Positions 39,942 through 49,087 of a stretch of 64,000 bases of DNA are shown piece after piece; within the stretch, counting starts at the first letter, position 1, and the number at the start of each line of letters is the position of its first letter. The notes beneath the pieces were generated by a model. It did no database searches. It worked only from the letters and a program-made list of their open reading frames with translations, and had not been told where the DNA came from. A program made the translations under genes and the position numbers. The stretch comes from Candidatus Polarisedimenticolia bacterium (GTDB lineage: Bacteria; Acidobacteriota; Polarisedimenticolia; Gp22-AA2; AA152): the NCBI GenBank assembly GCA_036004685.1, contig DASYRE010000054.1, positions 62,001 through 126,000 on the forward strand. Reading direction: 5' to 3'.

Positions 39942-41324
39942 TCAGGCGATGTCGCCGGTTTCCACGTTGTAGACGGGAGCGGAGCTGATCCCCATCTCCT
40001 CGAGGGTGAGCTGCTCCTTGAGATCGAGCTGGATCGTGTTCCACTCCGAGCAGGTCTCGCAGTGGTCCCGCCAGGCGGAGAAGCGCGTCGAGCAGGCGCT
40101 GCAGCGGTATTCCAGCCGGAGCGGATCGAGCTGGTTGAGAAGGTGGGAATACTCGCGCGCCGCCTGCGCCGGATCGCCGCGCCGCTCCAGGATTCGCGCG
40201 ATGTAGAAATGAATCGTGGGCGCGTAGCTGAGCCTCGACTTGAGCGCCCGGAAAACGTCCAAGGCCTCGTCCAGCATCTCCAGGCGATAGTAAAGCTTTC
40301 CGAGGAAGAAGCGGGGGACGACCTCCCGCTTGGCCCTCCAGGAGAGCTGCTTGAAGACTTCGATGGCCCGCTCCGGCTCCTCCATCTGCAGGAAGAAATC
40401 CTCCAGGGTCGACAGGAAGATGGGCGAGGAGGTTTCCTCGAATCCCTTGCGCCAGACCTCGATCGCCTCGTCGGTCTCGCCCCGTGACACCAGGATCTTC
40501 CCGAGCTTCCAGGAAGCGGGGACGAAGCCGGGAGCTTCCTTCACCAGGCGGCGGAGGATCGCCTCCGCGTCGCCCGGCCTATCCTCCCCGGCGTGGCGGC
40601 AGGCGACCTGGTACGGAATCCCGAGCGCGAATCGCTCGTCGGCCTTCTTCATCCCCCCCTCGCCCAGGAGGGCCTCGATCTTCTGCTGGATCTCGAGCGC
40701 GGCCTCCCACTCCTGGGTGCGAGCCAGCAGCGCCCGCAGCTTGCGGTAGGCGGTCAGCGCCCGCTTCGGCTTCTTCTCGATGATCCGCGTCAGGAATTCC
40801 CGGGCGGCGGCGGCGTCCCCCATCCCCTCGTAGTCCTCGACCAGCGCGAAGAGCGGCCGGAGATCCGATTCCCGGGAGCGCAGCGCGCGCCGGTGGAAGT
40901 CGACCGCTTCGCGGGTCCGTCCCAGCTCCCGGCAGACGTCTCCGGACTTCAGCAAGGCCTCGAAATGACCGGGATCCCTCTGCAGGACGGCCTTGAAGTG
41001 CTCGAGCGCCCTCTCCTCCCGTCCGCTCAGGATCGCTTCGATGCCGAGAACGTAGAGGCGCTCCATCTCCTTCTGCAGGCGCGCGCTGCGCCGGCGGGTG
41101 ACGCTGTCGAAGAGGTGCTTGACGTCGCGGAGGAGGCCGAAGACGACGGGGACGGCCATCGACGCGAGTGAGACGAAAAGGAAGGCGGCCCAGACCGGCA
41201 GGGAGAAATCACGCGACAGGGCGATGTGGCCGCCGAGCACTTCGGCGTTGGGACGGTAGAGCAGGGCCAGGACGAAGACGAGGGCCGAGGCGGCGACGAT
41301 GAAGAAGAAGGTCCTGAGCCTCAC
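39942..41324 (-). CDS. lapB: LapA-LapB fusion: membrane-anchored TPR protein with zinc ribbon
   Basis: 460 residues from GTG 41324 behind GAGGAGAAC. Two N-terminal helices (LRTFFFIVAASALVFVLALL and PVWAAFLFVSLASMAVPVVF) around a short loop match the LapA (DUF1049) layout. About eight TPR-like helical repeats follow (about 85-385), then a rubredoxin-like metal site CSACSTRF...CETCSEW typical of LapB/YciM. In E. coli LapB recruits FtsH to LpxC and tunes LPS synthesis, with LapA a separate gene next to it; here both parts are one chain. Last gene of the sigma-54 activator-dksA-lapAB operon. Confidence 0.88.
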   Translation of the reverse strand: MRLRTFFFIVAASALVFVLALLYRPNAEVLGGHIALSRDFSLPVWAAFLFVSLASMAVPVVFGLLRDVKHLFDSVTRRRSARLQKEMERLYVLGIEAILSGREERALEHFKAVLQRDPGHFEALLKSGDVCRELGRTREAVDFHRRALRSRESDLRPLFALVEDYEGMGDAAAAREFLTRIIEKKPKRALTAYRKLRALLARTQEWEAALEIQQKIEALLGEGGMKKADERFALGIPYQVACRHAGEDRPGDAEAILRRLVKEAPGFVPASWKLGKILVSRGETDEAIEVWRKGFEETSSPIFLSTLEDFFLQMEEPERAIEVFKQLSWRAKREVVPRFFLGKLYYRLEMLDEALDVFRALKSRLSYAPTIHFYIARILERRGDPAQAAREYSHLLNQLDPLRLEYRCSACSTRFSAWRDHCETCSEWNTIQLDLKEQLTLEEMGISSAPVYNVETGDIA

Positions 41325-41354
41325 GTTCTCCTCGCACTCCGCGGCTATCCGGCG

Positions 41355-41708
41355 TCAGAGCAGGCCCTTCTCCTCGCGCTCCTGACAGGAGATGCAATGC
41401 CGCGCCCAGGGCACCGCCTCCAGGCGCTTGGGGATCATCTTCTCGCCGCATTCGACGCACACGCCAAAGGCGCCCTTGCGCAGCCGCGCCAGCGCCTCGT
41501 CCACCATCTGCAGCATCTGGCGATCGCTGTTGCTCAGAGAGTAGAGGAACTCTTTGGTGTAGGCGTTGGAGGCCTTGTCGGCGATGTCCTGGGTGTCGCC
41601 GTCTTCGGTGTCCCGGCCGTAGTTCTTGTTGGTGATGTAGGCCGCGACCAGGGCGCGCCGTTTGTCTTGGAGCTTCTTCCTCAAGACCTCCTGTTGTTTC
41701 TTCGTCAT
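41355..41708 (-). CDS. dksA: DksA/TraR-family zinc-finger transcription factor
   Basis: 117 residues. The coiled-coil N-terminal half (MTKKQQEVLRKKLQDKRRAL) and acidic stretch DGDTQDIADKASNAY lead into the C4 zinc finger CVECGEKMIPKRLEAVPWARHCISC (residues about 84-108). DksA binds the RNA polymerase secondary channel and works with ppGpp on stringent promoters. Start preceded by AGGGGGCAAGG. Sits between the activator (15-bp gap) and lapAB (30 bp) in a leftward operon. Confidence 0.93.
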   Translation of the reverse strand: MTKKQQEVLRKKLQDKRRALVAAYITNKNYGRDTEDGDTQDIADKASNAYTKEFLYSLSNSDRQMLQMVDEALARLRKGAFGVCVECGEKMIPKRLEAVPWARHCISCQEREEKGLL

Positions 41709-41723
41709 GCCTTGCCCCCTCTG

Positions 41724-42680
41724 TCAGGGGATGCCGTACCGCTTCCGCTTCTCCAGCAGGGTCTTGCGGTTAATCCCCAGGATTCTTGCCGCTTCGGTCT
41801 TGTTGCTCCGGCAGACCCGGAGCACTTCACGGATGTACGATTCCTCCAGCCTTTCCAGGCTCACCATGCCGAGACCCGCGGCCCTCAGGACCGTCTCGGT
41901 CCGGGCGGCGGGGCTCAGCGGAAGATCTTCCGGTCCCAGCTCCGGACCCGAGGAGGCGATGACCGCACCTTCAAGAACATTCTTCAGCTCTCGAACATTT
42001 CCAGGCCACGTATGATACCGCATCAGGTCGAGAGTTTCAGGCTTAAGTTTCAGCGGCGCCCTGCCGTGCTGCCGCGCGAAAAGCGCCAGGAAATGGCCCG
42101 CCAGCGCCGGCACGTCCTCGACCCGATCCCGCAGCGAGGGAATCTGGATGGCGACGACGTTGAGGCGGTAGTAGAGATCCTTCCGAAACCGGTTCTCACG
42201 GGCCAGCGCTTCCAGATCGGCCGAGGAGGAGGCCAGGAGCCGGATGTCGACCCGTATCGTCTCGTCGCCCGAGAGCCTCTCGAAGCTGCGCTCCTGGACG
42301 ACCCGGAGGAGCTTTCCCTGCAGCCCCGGCCCCAGCTCGCTGACCTCGTCCAGGAAAATCGTGCCGCCGTGAGCCTGCTCGAACTTGCCGATGTGGCGGC
42401 CCGAGGCCCCGGTAAAAGCCCCCTTCTCATGGCCGAAAAGCTCGCTCTCCAGGAGGTCTTCCGAAACATTGGCGCAGCTGATGGTCACGAACGGCCCGGC
42501 GGCACGCGGGCTGATCCGATGGATCGTCGCGGCCAGGAGGCTCTTGCCGGTGCCGCTTTCGCCGGTGATCAGGACGTTGGCGTCGCTGCGCGCCACCTTG
42601 GCCGCCAGATCGAGGATGCGCTTCATCTCCGGATCGGAGTGGACCAAGGTGAGAGCGTTGTTTCCCAGACTGCTTGGCAT
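41724..42680 (-). CDS. Sigma-54 activator lacking a receiver domain
   Basis: About 318 residues. AAA+ domain with Walker A GESGTGKS, the sigma-54 loop [15 protein letters not shown], Walker [11 protein letters not shown], arginine-finger region [10 protein letters not shown], and a C-terminal Fis-type HTH ([20 protein letters not shown]). No N-terminal receiver or sensor: it may be constitutively active, or controlled by a partner protein. I prefer ATG 42680, 7 nt behind GAGGGG, over ATG 42686. It heads the operon with dksA and the LapA-LapB fusion, so sigma-54 control of envelope genes is a reasonable inference. Confidence 0.9.
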   Translation of the reverse strand: MPSSLGNNALTLVHSDPEMKRILDLAAKVARSDANVLITGESGTGKSLLAATIHRISPRAAGPFVTISCANVSEDLLESELFGHEKGAFTGASGRHIGKFEQAHGGTIFLDEVSELGPGLQGKLLRVVQERSFERLSGDETIRVDIRLLASSSADLEALARENRFRKDLYYRLNVVAIQIPSLRDRVEDVPALAGHFLALFARQHGRAPLKLKPETLDLMRYHTWPGNVRELKNVLEGAVIASSGPELGPEDLPLSPAARTETVLRAAGLGMVSLERLEESYIREVLRVCRSNKTEAARILGINRKTLLEKRKRYGIP

Positions 42681-42744
42681 CGCCATTCCCCTCGATCGAG
42701 AGCGCAGGCTCAGAAGGGGAATATGGTGACCCGGGCGGCCGAAG

Positions 42745-43122
42745 TCAACCGAGCCGGGAGCCGGAACTCCTTTTTTTCTTTGGCTTTTCAGCGATTGTCA
42801 GACGGGGGGCATCGCCCCAGAGGCGCTCCAGATTGAAGAACTCCCGGCGCTCCCGGGTGAAGATGTGGACGATGAGGTCCGAGTAGTCCATCAGGATCCA
42901 CTCCCCGGTCCGGTACCCTTCCACGTGGCTCGCCAGGACTTTCTGTTGCTTGAGGGCCGCCTCGATCGCATCCGCGATCGCCTGCGTCTGCCGGCTCTGC
43001 TGGCCGTGGCAGATGATGAACGCGTCGGCGAAGGAGCAGGCCCCCTTGACTTTCAGCGCCACCGGGTCGGCGGCCTTCTTCTCCAGCGCCGCCTTCAGGG
43101 TCAATTCGATCTTGCGAGTCAG
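42745..43122 (-). CDS. rsfS: Ribosomal silencing factor RsfS
   Basis: About 125 residues. The RsfS (DUF143) motifs [39 protein letters not shown] and [21 protein letters not shown] are complete. RsfS binds uL14 on the 50S subunit and blocks subunit joining in starvation. No ATG/GTG fits the expected N-terminus; the best start is CTG 43122 in CTGA, overlapping the obg stop by 4 nt, with AGGA 8 nt upstream. TTG near 43101 is an alternative. Last gene of rplU-rpmA-obg-rsfS. Confidence 0.92.
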   Translation of the reverse strand: MTRKIELTLKAALEKKAADPVALKVKGACSFADAFIICHGQQSRQTQAIADAIEAALKQQKVLASHVEGYRTGEWILMDYSDLIVHIFTRERREFFNLERLWGDAPRLTIAEKPKKKRSSGSRLG

Positions 43123-44174
43123 TCGGATCGTCCTGCTCCTTGGGTGGTCGCCGCTTCGGGCGCCGTGACCGCGGCGCCGGCGCGGGAGGATTGTAGCTGC
43201 TTCCAGATCGACTCGAGCAGTTCTTCGAGCCCCTGTCCCGTCACCGCGGAGATGACGTGGAACGGGAGGTGAAGCGCGCCGCATTCCCGGGCGAGAGGAA
43301 GGTAGCGTTCGGGCGCGGGTCGCGTGTCGGCCTTGGTGATCGCCACGATTTGCGGCTTCATCTCCAACCCCGCGCGGTATTCCCGGAGCTCCTCGTTGAT
43401 GGTCCGCCAGTCTTCCAGGGGGTCGCGGCCCGGAAGGGGAGTCGGATCGACCAGATGGATCAGAATCTTCGTCCGCTCGACGTGACGCAGGAAGCGGATC
43501 CCCAATCCGTGACCTTCGTGGGCGCCCCGGATGAGGCCCGGGATGTCGGCCACGACGAAAGTCCGCTCGTCATCCTGGTCCACCACCCCGAGGTTCGGGA
43601 CCAGCGTGGTGAACGGATAGTCCGCGATCTTCGGGCGCGCGGCGGAAATCCGCGAGATCAAGGTCGATTTGCCGACGTTCGGATAGCCGATCAGCCCCAC
43701 TTCGGCCAGCAGCTTGAGCTCCAGCGTCAGCCAGCGCTCCTGCCCCGGCTCTCCCGGCTCCGCTTCCAAGGGGGTCTGGTGGGTGGACGAGGCGAAGTGG
43801 GAATTGCCCCGGCCGCCGCGGCCCCCCTTCGCGGCCATCCAGTGGGTCCCGGGTCGCGTCAGATCGGCGAGGAGGAAGTCCTCCTCGAGGACGACTGTGC
43901 CCGCCGGGACCAGAATCACGAGGTCGTCCCCCTGCCGGCCCGCCTTGTTGCTTCCTTTCCCGTGCCGGCCCCGGCCGGCCCGCAGGTGCCGCTTGTAGCG
44001 GAAGGTCCTCAGCGTGGAGAGCGAGGTGCTGACTTCGAGGAAGACCGAGCCGCCGTCGCCTCCGTCGCCTCCGTCGGGGCCGCCGTGCGGAACGTACTTC
44101 TCTCTCCGGAAGGAGACGCATCCATTGCCGCCCGCTCCCGCCTGGACGAAGACCTTCGCATGATCGATGAACAC
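43119..44174 (-). CDS. obg: Obg/CgtA GTPase
   Basis: 351 residues: glycine-rich Obg fold (about 1-158, VFVQAGAGGNGCVSFRREKY and GGPDGGDGGDGGSV) and G domain (about 160-335) with G1 LIGYPNVGKST, G2/G3 DYPFTT and VADIPGLI, G4 AITKADTR. No C-terminal OCT domain is present. Obg couples ribosome 50S maturation to ppGpp and the cell cycle. It starts 10 bp after rpmA, as in many bacteria. Confidence 0.97.
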   Translation of the reverse strand: MFIDHAKVFVQAGAGGNGCVSFRREKYVPHGGPDGGDGGDGGSVFLEVSTSLSTLRTFRYKRHLRAGRGRHGKGSNKAGRQGDDLVILVPAGTVVLEEDFLLADLTRPGTHWMAAKGGRGGRGNSHFASSTHQTPLEAEPGEPGQERWLTLELKLLAEVGLIGYPNVGKSTLISRISAARPKIADYPFTTLVPNLGVVDQDDERTFVVADIPGLIRGAHEGHGLGIRFLRHVERTKILIHLVDPTPLPGRDPLEDWRTINEELREYRAGLEMKPQIVAITKADTRPAPERYLPLARECGALHLPFHVISAVTGQGLEELLESIWKQLQSSRAGAAVTAPEAATTQGAGRSD

Positions 44175-44184
44175 GGGGCGGGAT

Positions 44185-44442
44185 TCAGTCCGCTTTCTGG
44201 ATGCTGACGAACTTTCCGAGGCGCCCCCGGTCGCGGTAGACGACGATCCCCTCGACCCGAGCGTAGAGGGTGTCGTCCTTGCCGCGACCCACGTTGGCGC
44301 CCGGCTTGATGACCGTCCCGCGCTGCCGGACCAGGATGGAGCCGCCGGGAACCCGTTCGCCTCCGTAGCGCTTCACGCCCAGACGCTGGGAGTTGCTGTC
44401 GCGGCCGTTTCGAGAGCTTCCGCCTGCTTTCTTGTGTGCCAT
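44185..44442 (-). CDS. rpmA: 50S ribosomal protein bL27
   Basis: 85 residues, beginning [20 protein letters not shown]. This is the exact N-terminal pattern of mature bL27, whose tail reaches the peptidyl-transferase centre. The rest, [20 protein letters not shown] and [11 protein letters not shown], is fully conserved. No cleavable Firmicute-type extension is present. Second gene of the rplU operon. Confidence 0.98.
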   Translation of the reverse strand: MAHKKAGGSSRNGRDSNSQRLGVKRYGGERVPGGSILVRQRGTVIKPGANVGRGKDDTLYARVEGIVVYRDRGRLGKFVSIQKAD

Positions 44443-44482
44443 CGGGTCAACCTTTGTCAGGGTCGGGGAGGGCTGCCCCGCT

Positions 44483-44797
44483 TCAGAGGATGATCTCTTC
44501 CACCTTCACCGCGGTGTAAGTCTGGCGGTGGCCCCGGGTCCGCCGGTACTGCTTGCGCTTCTTCTTCTTGAAGACGAGGACTTTCGGCGCCTTGTCCTGG
44601 ATCACCACGGTCGCCACGACCCGCGCCTCGGCCACCAAAGGCTGGCCGACCTTCACGCCCGCCTTGTCGCCTCCCACCAGAAGGACTTCCGCGAACTCGA
44701 TCTTTTCGCCCGCCTTCTTGTCGAGCTTCTCGACCTTGAGAACGTCCCCCTTCGACACTTTGTGCTGCTTGCCGCCGGAGCGGATGATGGCGTACAT
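44483..44797 (-). CDS. rplU: 50S ribosomal protein bL21
   Basis: 104 residues from ATG 44797 ([18 protein letters not shown]). The longer frame's extra 14 residues contain the 5' untranslated region and are not protein. [16 protein letters not shown] and VKVEEI near the end are bL21 signatures. First gene of the operon, about 25 nt after the predicted transcription start. Confidence 0.98.
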   Translation of the reverse strand: MYAIIRSGGKQHKVSKGDVLKVEKLDKKAGEKIEFAEVLLVGGDKAGVKVGQPLVAEARVVATVVIQDKAPKVLVFKKKKRKQYRRTRGHRQTYTAVKVEEIIL

Positions 44798-44828
44798 GCT
44801 GCTCCCTCTGCCTGCTGTGGAACCGTGA

Positions 44829-44858
44829 ATTATAGGCAAGGCCGGGCGGCGTTGTCAA
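44829..44858 (-). promoter_or_regulatory. Consensus promoter of the rplU-rpmA-obg-rsfS operon
   Basis: Leftward TTGACA (44853-44858), 18-bp spacer, TATAAT (44829-44834), both hexamers perfect. The 131 bp between it and the mglA stop (44859-44989) hold nothing else recognised. Confidence 0.9.
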
Positions 44859-44989
44859 TGAATCGTTGGGCGCGGCGCCCGGGGGGCGCGGGCTGGGGCG
44901 GGGCGCCGGGAAAAGCGCGCGGGGGACGTCAAAAGCCGAGAGGAATCAAGGAATTGGCGACGCGGAGAGCGGAGAATCGGCCGGCCGCC

Positions 44990-45577
44990 TCAGGCCGTCT
45001 TCTTGAGCTCGACCAGGACCATCCGGGCGATCGCCTTGAGGGTGTCGAAGACGCCGGTGCCGTTCTGGGCCACGGCCTCGAAGACCGGCTCGTTGCGGAT
45101 CACGAGCTGCCGCTTCATCTCCTCCACCGGCACCGCGGTGCTCATGTCCCGCTTGTTCAGCTGGAGGACGTAGGAGAGCTTCGCGAGATCGTATCCCTGC
45201 TCTTTCAGATTGGTTTGCAGGTTCTTGAGCGATTCGACGTTGGCTTCCATCCGCGCCGCCTGGGAGTCGGCCACGAAGACCACGCCGTCGACTCCCTTGA
45301 GGATGAGCTTCCGGCTGGCGTCGTAGAAGACCTGGCCGGGCACCGTGTAGAGATGAAAGCGGGTCTTGAAGCCGCGGATCGTCCCGAGGTCGAGCGGCAG
45401 AAAATCGAAGAAGAGCGTCCGGTCGGTCTCGGTGGCCAGGGAGATGAGCTTGCCGCGGCTGGTCGGGCTGCTCTTGCCGTAGATCCACTTCAAGTTGGTG
45501 GTCTTGCCGCCGAGCCCCGGGCCGTAATAGACGATCTTGCAGTTGATTTCGCGCGCCGCGTAGTTGATGAAGGTCAT
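44990..45577 (-). CDS. mglA: MglA-like Ras-superfamily GTPase
   Basis: 195 residues. [20 protein letters not shown] with P-loop [10 protein letters not shown], switch region [23 protein letters not shown] and G4 LNKRDM are typical of MglA. In Myxococcus it sets the leading pole for gliding motility; relatives control polarity or exopolysaccharide positioning. The gene is 15 bp behind its roadblock partner, the cognate GAP. No motility genes are in the window, so the output is unknown. Confidence 0.95.
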   Translation of the reverse strand: MTFINYAAREINCKIVYYGPGLGGKTTNLKWIYGKSSPTSRGKLISLATETDRTLFFDFLPLDLGTIRGFKTRFHLYTVPGQVFYDASRKLILKGVDGVVFVADSQAARMEANVESLKNLQTNLKEQGYDLAKLSYVLQLNKRDMSTAVPVEEMKRQLVIRNEPVFEAVAQNGTGVFDTLKAIARMVLVELKKTA

Positions 45578-45592
45578 AGGGTCCCGAGGCGA

Positions 45593-46090
45593 TCAGTTCC
45601 CGAAGAGACTGTCGATGTCGGCGTCGGTGATCTCGGCGAACGGAGAAGACGCGGCCAGCTTGCCGCTCCGCGCCTTCGCCGACTGCGCCTGCATGCGCGC
45701 CAGCGCTTCGGCGAGCTCGCCCGAATACTTCTTGACGCGGAGCCTCACCAACCCCAGGGAGGAGCGCACTCCGAAGATCACCAGGAGGATCACCTTGCCA
45801 CCGACGACCGAGAGATGGAGGTTGTCCTTCTCGCCTTCGTGGTACAGCGCCGAGAAATCCCGCTCTCCGATCAGGCGGGCGAGACTGTCGGTGGCCGCGA
45901 CGTTTCCCGCCGCCAGCGACGCCAGGGCAGTGGTGTCGAGGCCCTCGACCTCGCCGACGGCGGCGATCTGCTGTCCGTTGCGATCCACCAGACAGACGAC
46001 CCGGGCGTTGGCCTCGGCGCGGAGGCGCTGGATCAGGTCGCGGATGGCCAGGTAGTCCTCTTCGTGCAGGATGATGTCGGAAGTGGGCAA
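45593..46090 (-). CDS. mglB: Roadblock/LC7 protein, MglB-like GAP
   Basis: About 165 residues from TTG 46090, 6 nt behind GGAGGAG; the longer frame (to 46510) overlaps the YkgJ gene. The roadblock domain occupies about residues 10-120 (DLIQRLRAEANARVVCLVDR, GQQIAAVGEVEGLDTTALAS, ADSLARLIGERDF-like). Such proteins dimerise and activate the GTPase of MglA, encoded 15 bp downstream. The C-terminal tail (about 120-165) is charged and helical. It has its own AT-rich promoter. Confidence 0.88.
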   Translation of the reverse strand: MPTSDIILHEEDYLAIRDLIQRLRAEANARVVCLVDRNGQQIAAVGEVEGLDTTALASLAAGNVAATDSLARLIGERDFSALYHEGEKDNLHLSVVGGKVILLVIFGVRSSLGLVRLRVKKYSGELAEALARMQAQSAKARSGKLAASSPFAEITDADIDSLFGN

Positions 46091-46115
46091 GCCGGTCTCC
46101 TCCGATGCCGGGTCA

Positions 46116-46143
46116 AATATATAGATTTTTAATGATTTCGCAA
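46116..46143 (-). promoter_or_regulatory. Promoter of mglB-mglA
   Basis: Leftward -35 TTGCGA (46138-46143), 16-bp AT-rich spacer, -10 TATATT (46116-46121). It overlaps the end of the YkgJ gene and lies 26 bp before the TTG start. Confidence 0.65.
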
Positions 46144-46485
46144 GACCCGGCCCGGGGGAGAGGGCGGCGGAGCGAAGGAGAAGCCGCAGGGAACCTCCGG
46201 CGAGATGATGTCGCGCTCCCGCAGGTCCCTTTCGTCGATAGGGAAGGTCCTGCATACCTTGGGCTTGTGACGGTTGATCCGGCAGGTGGGAAGAGGCCGT
46301 GCGGCATAGAGCGGGCAGGCGAACAGGAGGTTGCAGCAGGCGCCGGTCCGATCGCATTGGCCGCGCCGCCGGCCGAGGCTCTGGGCCACGTAGGCGGGCC
46401 GGAAATGGACCAGGTAGAAGCGGCGGAGCTTCCCCAGGCCCAGCGCCGTCTTCTCGCCCCAGCTCAGCTCCGACCAGGATCTCAT
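46129..46485 (-). CDS. YkgJ-family Cys-cluster protein
   Basis: 118 residues. The cluster CDRTGACCNLLFACPLY followed by TCRINRHKPKVCRTFPID matches YkgJ (zinc- or iron-chelating) proteins, in which about eight Cys bind metal. Function unknown. It starts within ATGA overlapping the GDPD stop. Its 3' end carries the -35 element of the mglBA promoter. Confidence 0.85.
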   Translation of the reverse strand: MRSWSELSWGEKTALGLGKLRRFYLVHFRPAYVAQSLGRRRGQCDRTGACCNLLFACPLYAARPLPTCRINRHKPKVCRTFPIDERDLRERDIISPEVPCGFSFAPPPSPPGRVLRNH

Positions 46486-47225
46486 CCTTCCTCCCGCCCC
46501 ATTGTCTCATAGGAGAAGATGCGGGGGTCGTCGGTCATCACCCCGTCCACTTCCATCTTCTCGAGCGCCCGCAGGCGCTCCGGACGGTTCACGACCCAGA
46601 CGTGGACGGCGAGGCCCAGGCGCCTGCAGCGGTTCAGCAGGCGGGGCGCGACGATCCGATCCTTGGGATGCAGCGCTGCGAGCCCCGCCTTCCGGACCAG
46701 CGGCTTCAGGCCGCGGGTGCCGCGGGACGCGAGCCAGGCGAGACGGACCCGGGGCAGGCAGGCGCGAAATCCGAGAAGGTCGCCCGGAGCGAACGAGGAG
46801 ATCAGCACGGCGTCGAGGGCCCGGTGCGACTCCAGGCGCCGGGCGATCTGCCGGATCGCCTCCGGGCGGCGCTTCTTCTCCTTGAGCTCGAGGTTCAGGC
46901 CGCAGCGCCCGCGGGACCATTCCAGCGCCTCGTCCAGCGTCGGAATGCGCTCCGCCAGGAACTTGCGGCCGAACCAGCTGCCGGCGTCGAGGCGCAGCAC
47001 CTGCCGCAGCGACATCGCGCCCAATTCGCCGCGGGCTCCGGTGGTCCGATCGACCCGCTCGTCGTGGAGCAGCACCGGGACCTGATCGGCGGTGAGCCGC
47101 ACGTCGGTCTCGATCCACTCGCAGCCCCGGTCGTACGCCTCCTGGAAAGCCGCGATCGTGTTCTCCGGCGCCAGCGCCGAGGCGCCGCGATGGGCGAAGC
47201 GAATCAGGCCGCGTCGCGGCGTCAT
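46482..47225 (-). CDS. Glycerophosphodiester phosphodiesterase
   Basis: 247 residues. Catalytic GDPD elements: LIRFAHRGASALAPENTIAAF (HRG and PENT), EWIETDVRLTADQVPVLLHD (metal-binding ExD, H). It hydrolyses glycerophosphodiesters from lipid turnover to glycerol-3-phosphate plus alcohol. With no signal peptide it is cytoplasmic (UgpQ type). It begins 16 bp after typA and overlaps the YkgJ gene by 4 nt. Confidence 0.95.
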   Translation of the reverse strand: MTPRRGLIRFAHRGASALAPENTIAAFQEAYDRGCEWIETDVRLTADQVPVLLHDERVDRTTGARGELGAMSLRQVLRLDAGSWFGRKFLAERIPTLDEALEWSRGRCGLNLELKEKKRRPEAIRQIARRLESHRALDAVLISSFAPGDLLGFRACLPRVRLAWLASRGTRGLKPLVRKAGLAALHPKDRIVAPRLLNRCRRLGLAVHVWVVNRPERLRALEKMEVDGVMTDDPRIFSYETMGREEG

Positions 47226-47241
47226 CGAAGCGGGCCGGCCC

Positions 47242-49077
47242 TCACACGACCTCCACGGCGGGACGGTCGGAGCGCTTGCGATCCTGATGGTTGAGGAACC
47301 GCTTCCGGAGACGAATCGTTCGCGGCGTCACTTCCACCAGCTCGTCGTCGTTGATGAATTCGATGCAGTGCTCCAGGCTCATCTGCCGCGGCGGCGTCAG
47401 GCGGATCGCCTCGTCCGAGCCGGAGGCGCGCATATTCGTCAGGTGCTTCTTCTTGCAGATGTTCACCACCAGATCGCTCTCGCGGGAGTGCTCGCCCACG
47501 ATCATCCCCTCGTAGACCCGCACCCCGGGGCCCACGAACATCGTGCCGCGCTCCTGCAGGTTGGAAATAGCGAAGGAGACGCTCTCGCCCGCCTCCTTGA
47601 CGATCAGCGCGCCGCGCGTGCGCCCCGGGATCTCCCCTTTGTGGGGCCCGTAGCCGTGGAAGACGTGGCTCATGACGCCGGCGCCGCGCGTGTCGCTGAG
47701 GAATTCGTTCCGGAAGCCGATGAGCCCGCGGGCCGGGATCAGGAACTCGACGCGGACTCTGCCGGTGCCGGCGCCGCTCATGTTGGTCATCTCGGCGCGC
47801 CGCGATCCGAGCTTCTCCATCACGACGCCCAGCGCCGGTTCCTCCACGTCGACGACGAGGTGCTCCATGGGCTCGAGGATCGCCTCGCCCTCGCGGCGGG
47901 TGATGACGCGCGGGCGCGAGAGCTGGAATTCATAGCCCTCCCGGCGCATCGTCTCGACCACGATCGCCAGGTGCAGCTCGCCGCGGCCCGACACGACGAA
48001 GCGCTCGGTGGAGTCGGTCTCCTCCATGCGGAGGCTGACGTTGGAGCGGATCTCCCGCTGCAGCCGCTCCCGGAGGTGGCGCGACGTCACGTATTTCCCT
48101 TCGGTCCCGGCGAGCGGCGAGTCGTTCACCAGGAACTCCATGGAGAGCGTCGGCTCCCCGACGCGCAGGGCCGGAAGCGCCACCGGGTTCAAGGGATCGG
48201 CGATCGTCTCCCCGATGGCGACGTCGGGGAAGCCCGCGAGCGAGATGATCTCTCCGGCCGAGGCCTCGGCGACGTCGGTGCGCTTAAGCCCCTCGAAAAC
48301 GCTCAGCCGGGTCACCCGTGCCCGCTCGTCCGCCCCGTCGTGCTTGACGAGAGCCACGTCGGCTCCTTCGCGCACCTTGCCGCGCAGAATGCGCCCGATC
48401 GCCAGACGGCCCAGGTAGTCGTTGTACTCGATGTTCGTCACGCTCATCTGAAAATCGGCTTCGTCGTCGCCCCCGGGAGGCGCCACCCGCTCCAGGATCG
48501 TCTCCAGGAGCGGCTTCACGTCGGTGTCGGCGTCCTCCAGCTCGCGCCGGGCGTAGCCCAGCTTGGCGGAGGCGTACAGGACGGGGAAGTCGAGCTGCTC
48601 CTCGCTCGCCCCCAGATCGAGGCAGAGCTGGAAGACCTCGTCGAGGACCTGGTGCGGCCGGGCGTCGCCGCGGTCCACCTTGTTGATCACGACGATCGGC
48701 CGGTGCCCGAGCTCCAGCGATTTCTTCAGGACGAAGCGGGTCTGGGGCATCGGCCCCTCGGCTGCGTCCACGAGCAGGAGCACGGCGTCCACCATCGTCA
48801 GGGTGCGCTCCACCTCGCCGCCGAAATCGGCGTGACCGGGGGTATCGACGATGTTGATCTTGACCCCCCGGTAGCGGACGGAGGTGTTCTTGGCGAGGAT
48901 GGTGATCCCCCGCTCCCGCTCCAGGTCGTTGCTGTCCATGACCCGCTCCACCATCCTCTCGTTCGAGCGGAACGTCCCCGTCTGCTGGAGGAGGCGATCC
49001 ACCAGCGTCGTCTTCCCATGATCGACGTGGGCGATGATGGCGATGTTGCGGATGTCGTGGCGCTGTTTGTCGGTCAT
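47242..49077 (-). CDS. typA: Ribosome-associated GTPase TypA/BipA
   Basis: 611 residues, the usual length. G1 AHVDHGKTTLVD, switch I RERGITILAKNTSVRY, G3 DTPGHADFGGEVER, G4 NKVDRGDARP; then the elongation-factor-like domains and the BipA-specific C-terminal domain (GEIPGRTRGALI...). It aids 50S assembly and growth under stress. A -10-like TAGAAT ends 7 nt before ATG, though AGAGG also lies there. Confidence 0.97.
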   Translation of the reverse strand: MTDKQRHDIRNIAIIAHVDHGKTTLVDRLLQQTGTFRSNERMVERVMDSNDLERERGITILAKNTSVRYRGVKINIVDTPGHADFGGEVERTLTMVDAVLLLVDAAEGPMPQTRFVLKKSLELGHRPIVVINKVDRGDARPHQVLDEVFQLCLDLGASEEQLDFPVLYASAKLGYARRELEDADTDVKPLLETILERVAPPGGDDEADFQMSVTNIEYNDYLGRLAIGRILRGKVREGADVALVKHDGADERARVTRLSVFEGLKRTDVAEASAGEIISLAGFPDVAIGETIADPLNPVALPALRVGEPTLSMEFLVNDSPLAGTEGKYVTSRHLRERLQREIRSNVSLRMEETDSTERFVVSGRGELHLAIVVETMRREGYEFQLSRPRVITRREGEAILEPMEHLVVDVEEPALGVVMEKLGSRRAEMTNMSGAGTGRVRVEFLIPARGLIGFRNEFLSDTRGAGVMSHVFHGYGPHKGEIPGRTRGALIVKEAGESVSFAISNLQERGTMFVGPGVRVYEGMIVGEHSRESDLVVNICKKKHLTNMRASGSDEAIRLTPPRQMSLEHCIEFINDDELVEVTPRTIRLRKRFLNHQDRKRSDRPAVEVV

Positions 49078-49087
49078 GGCCTCTATT

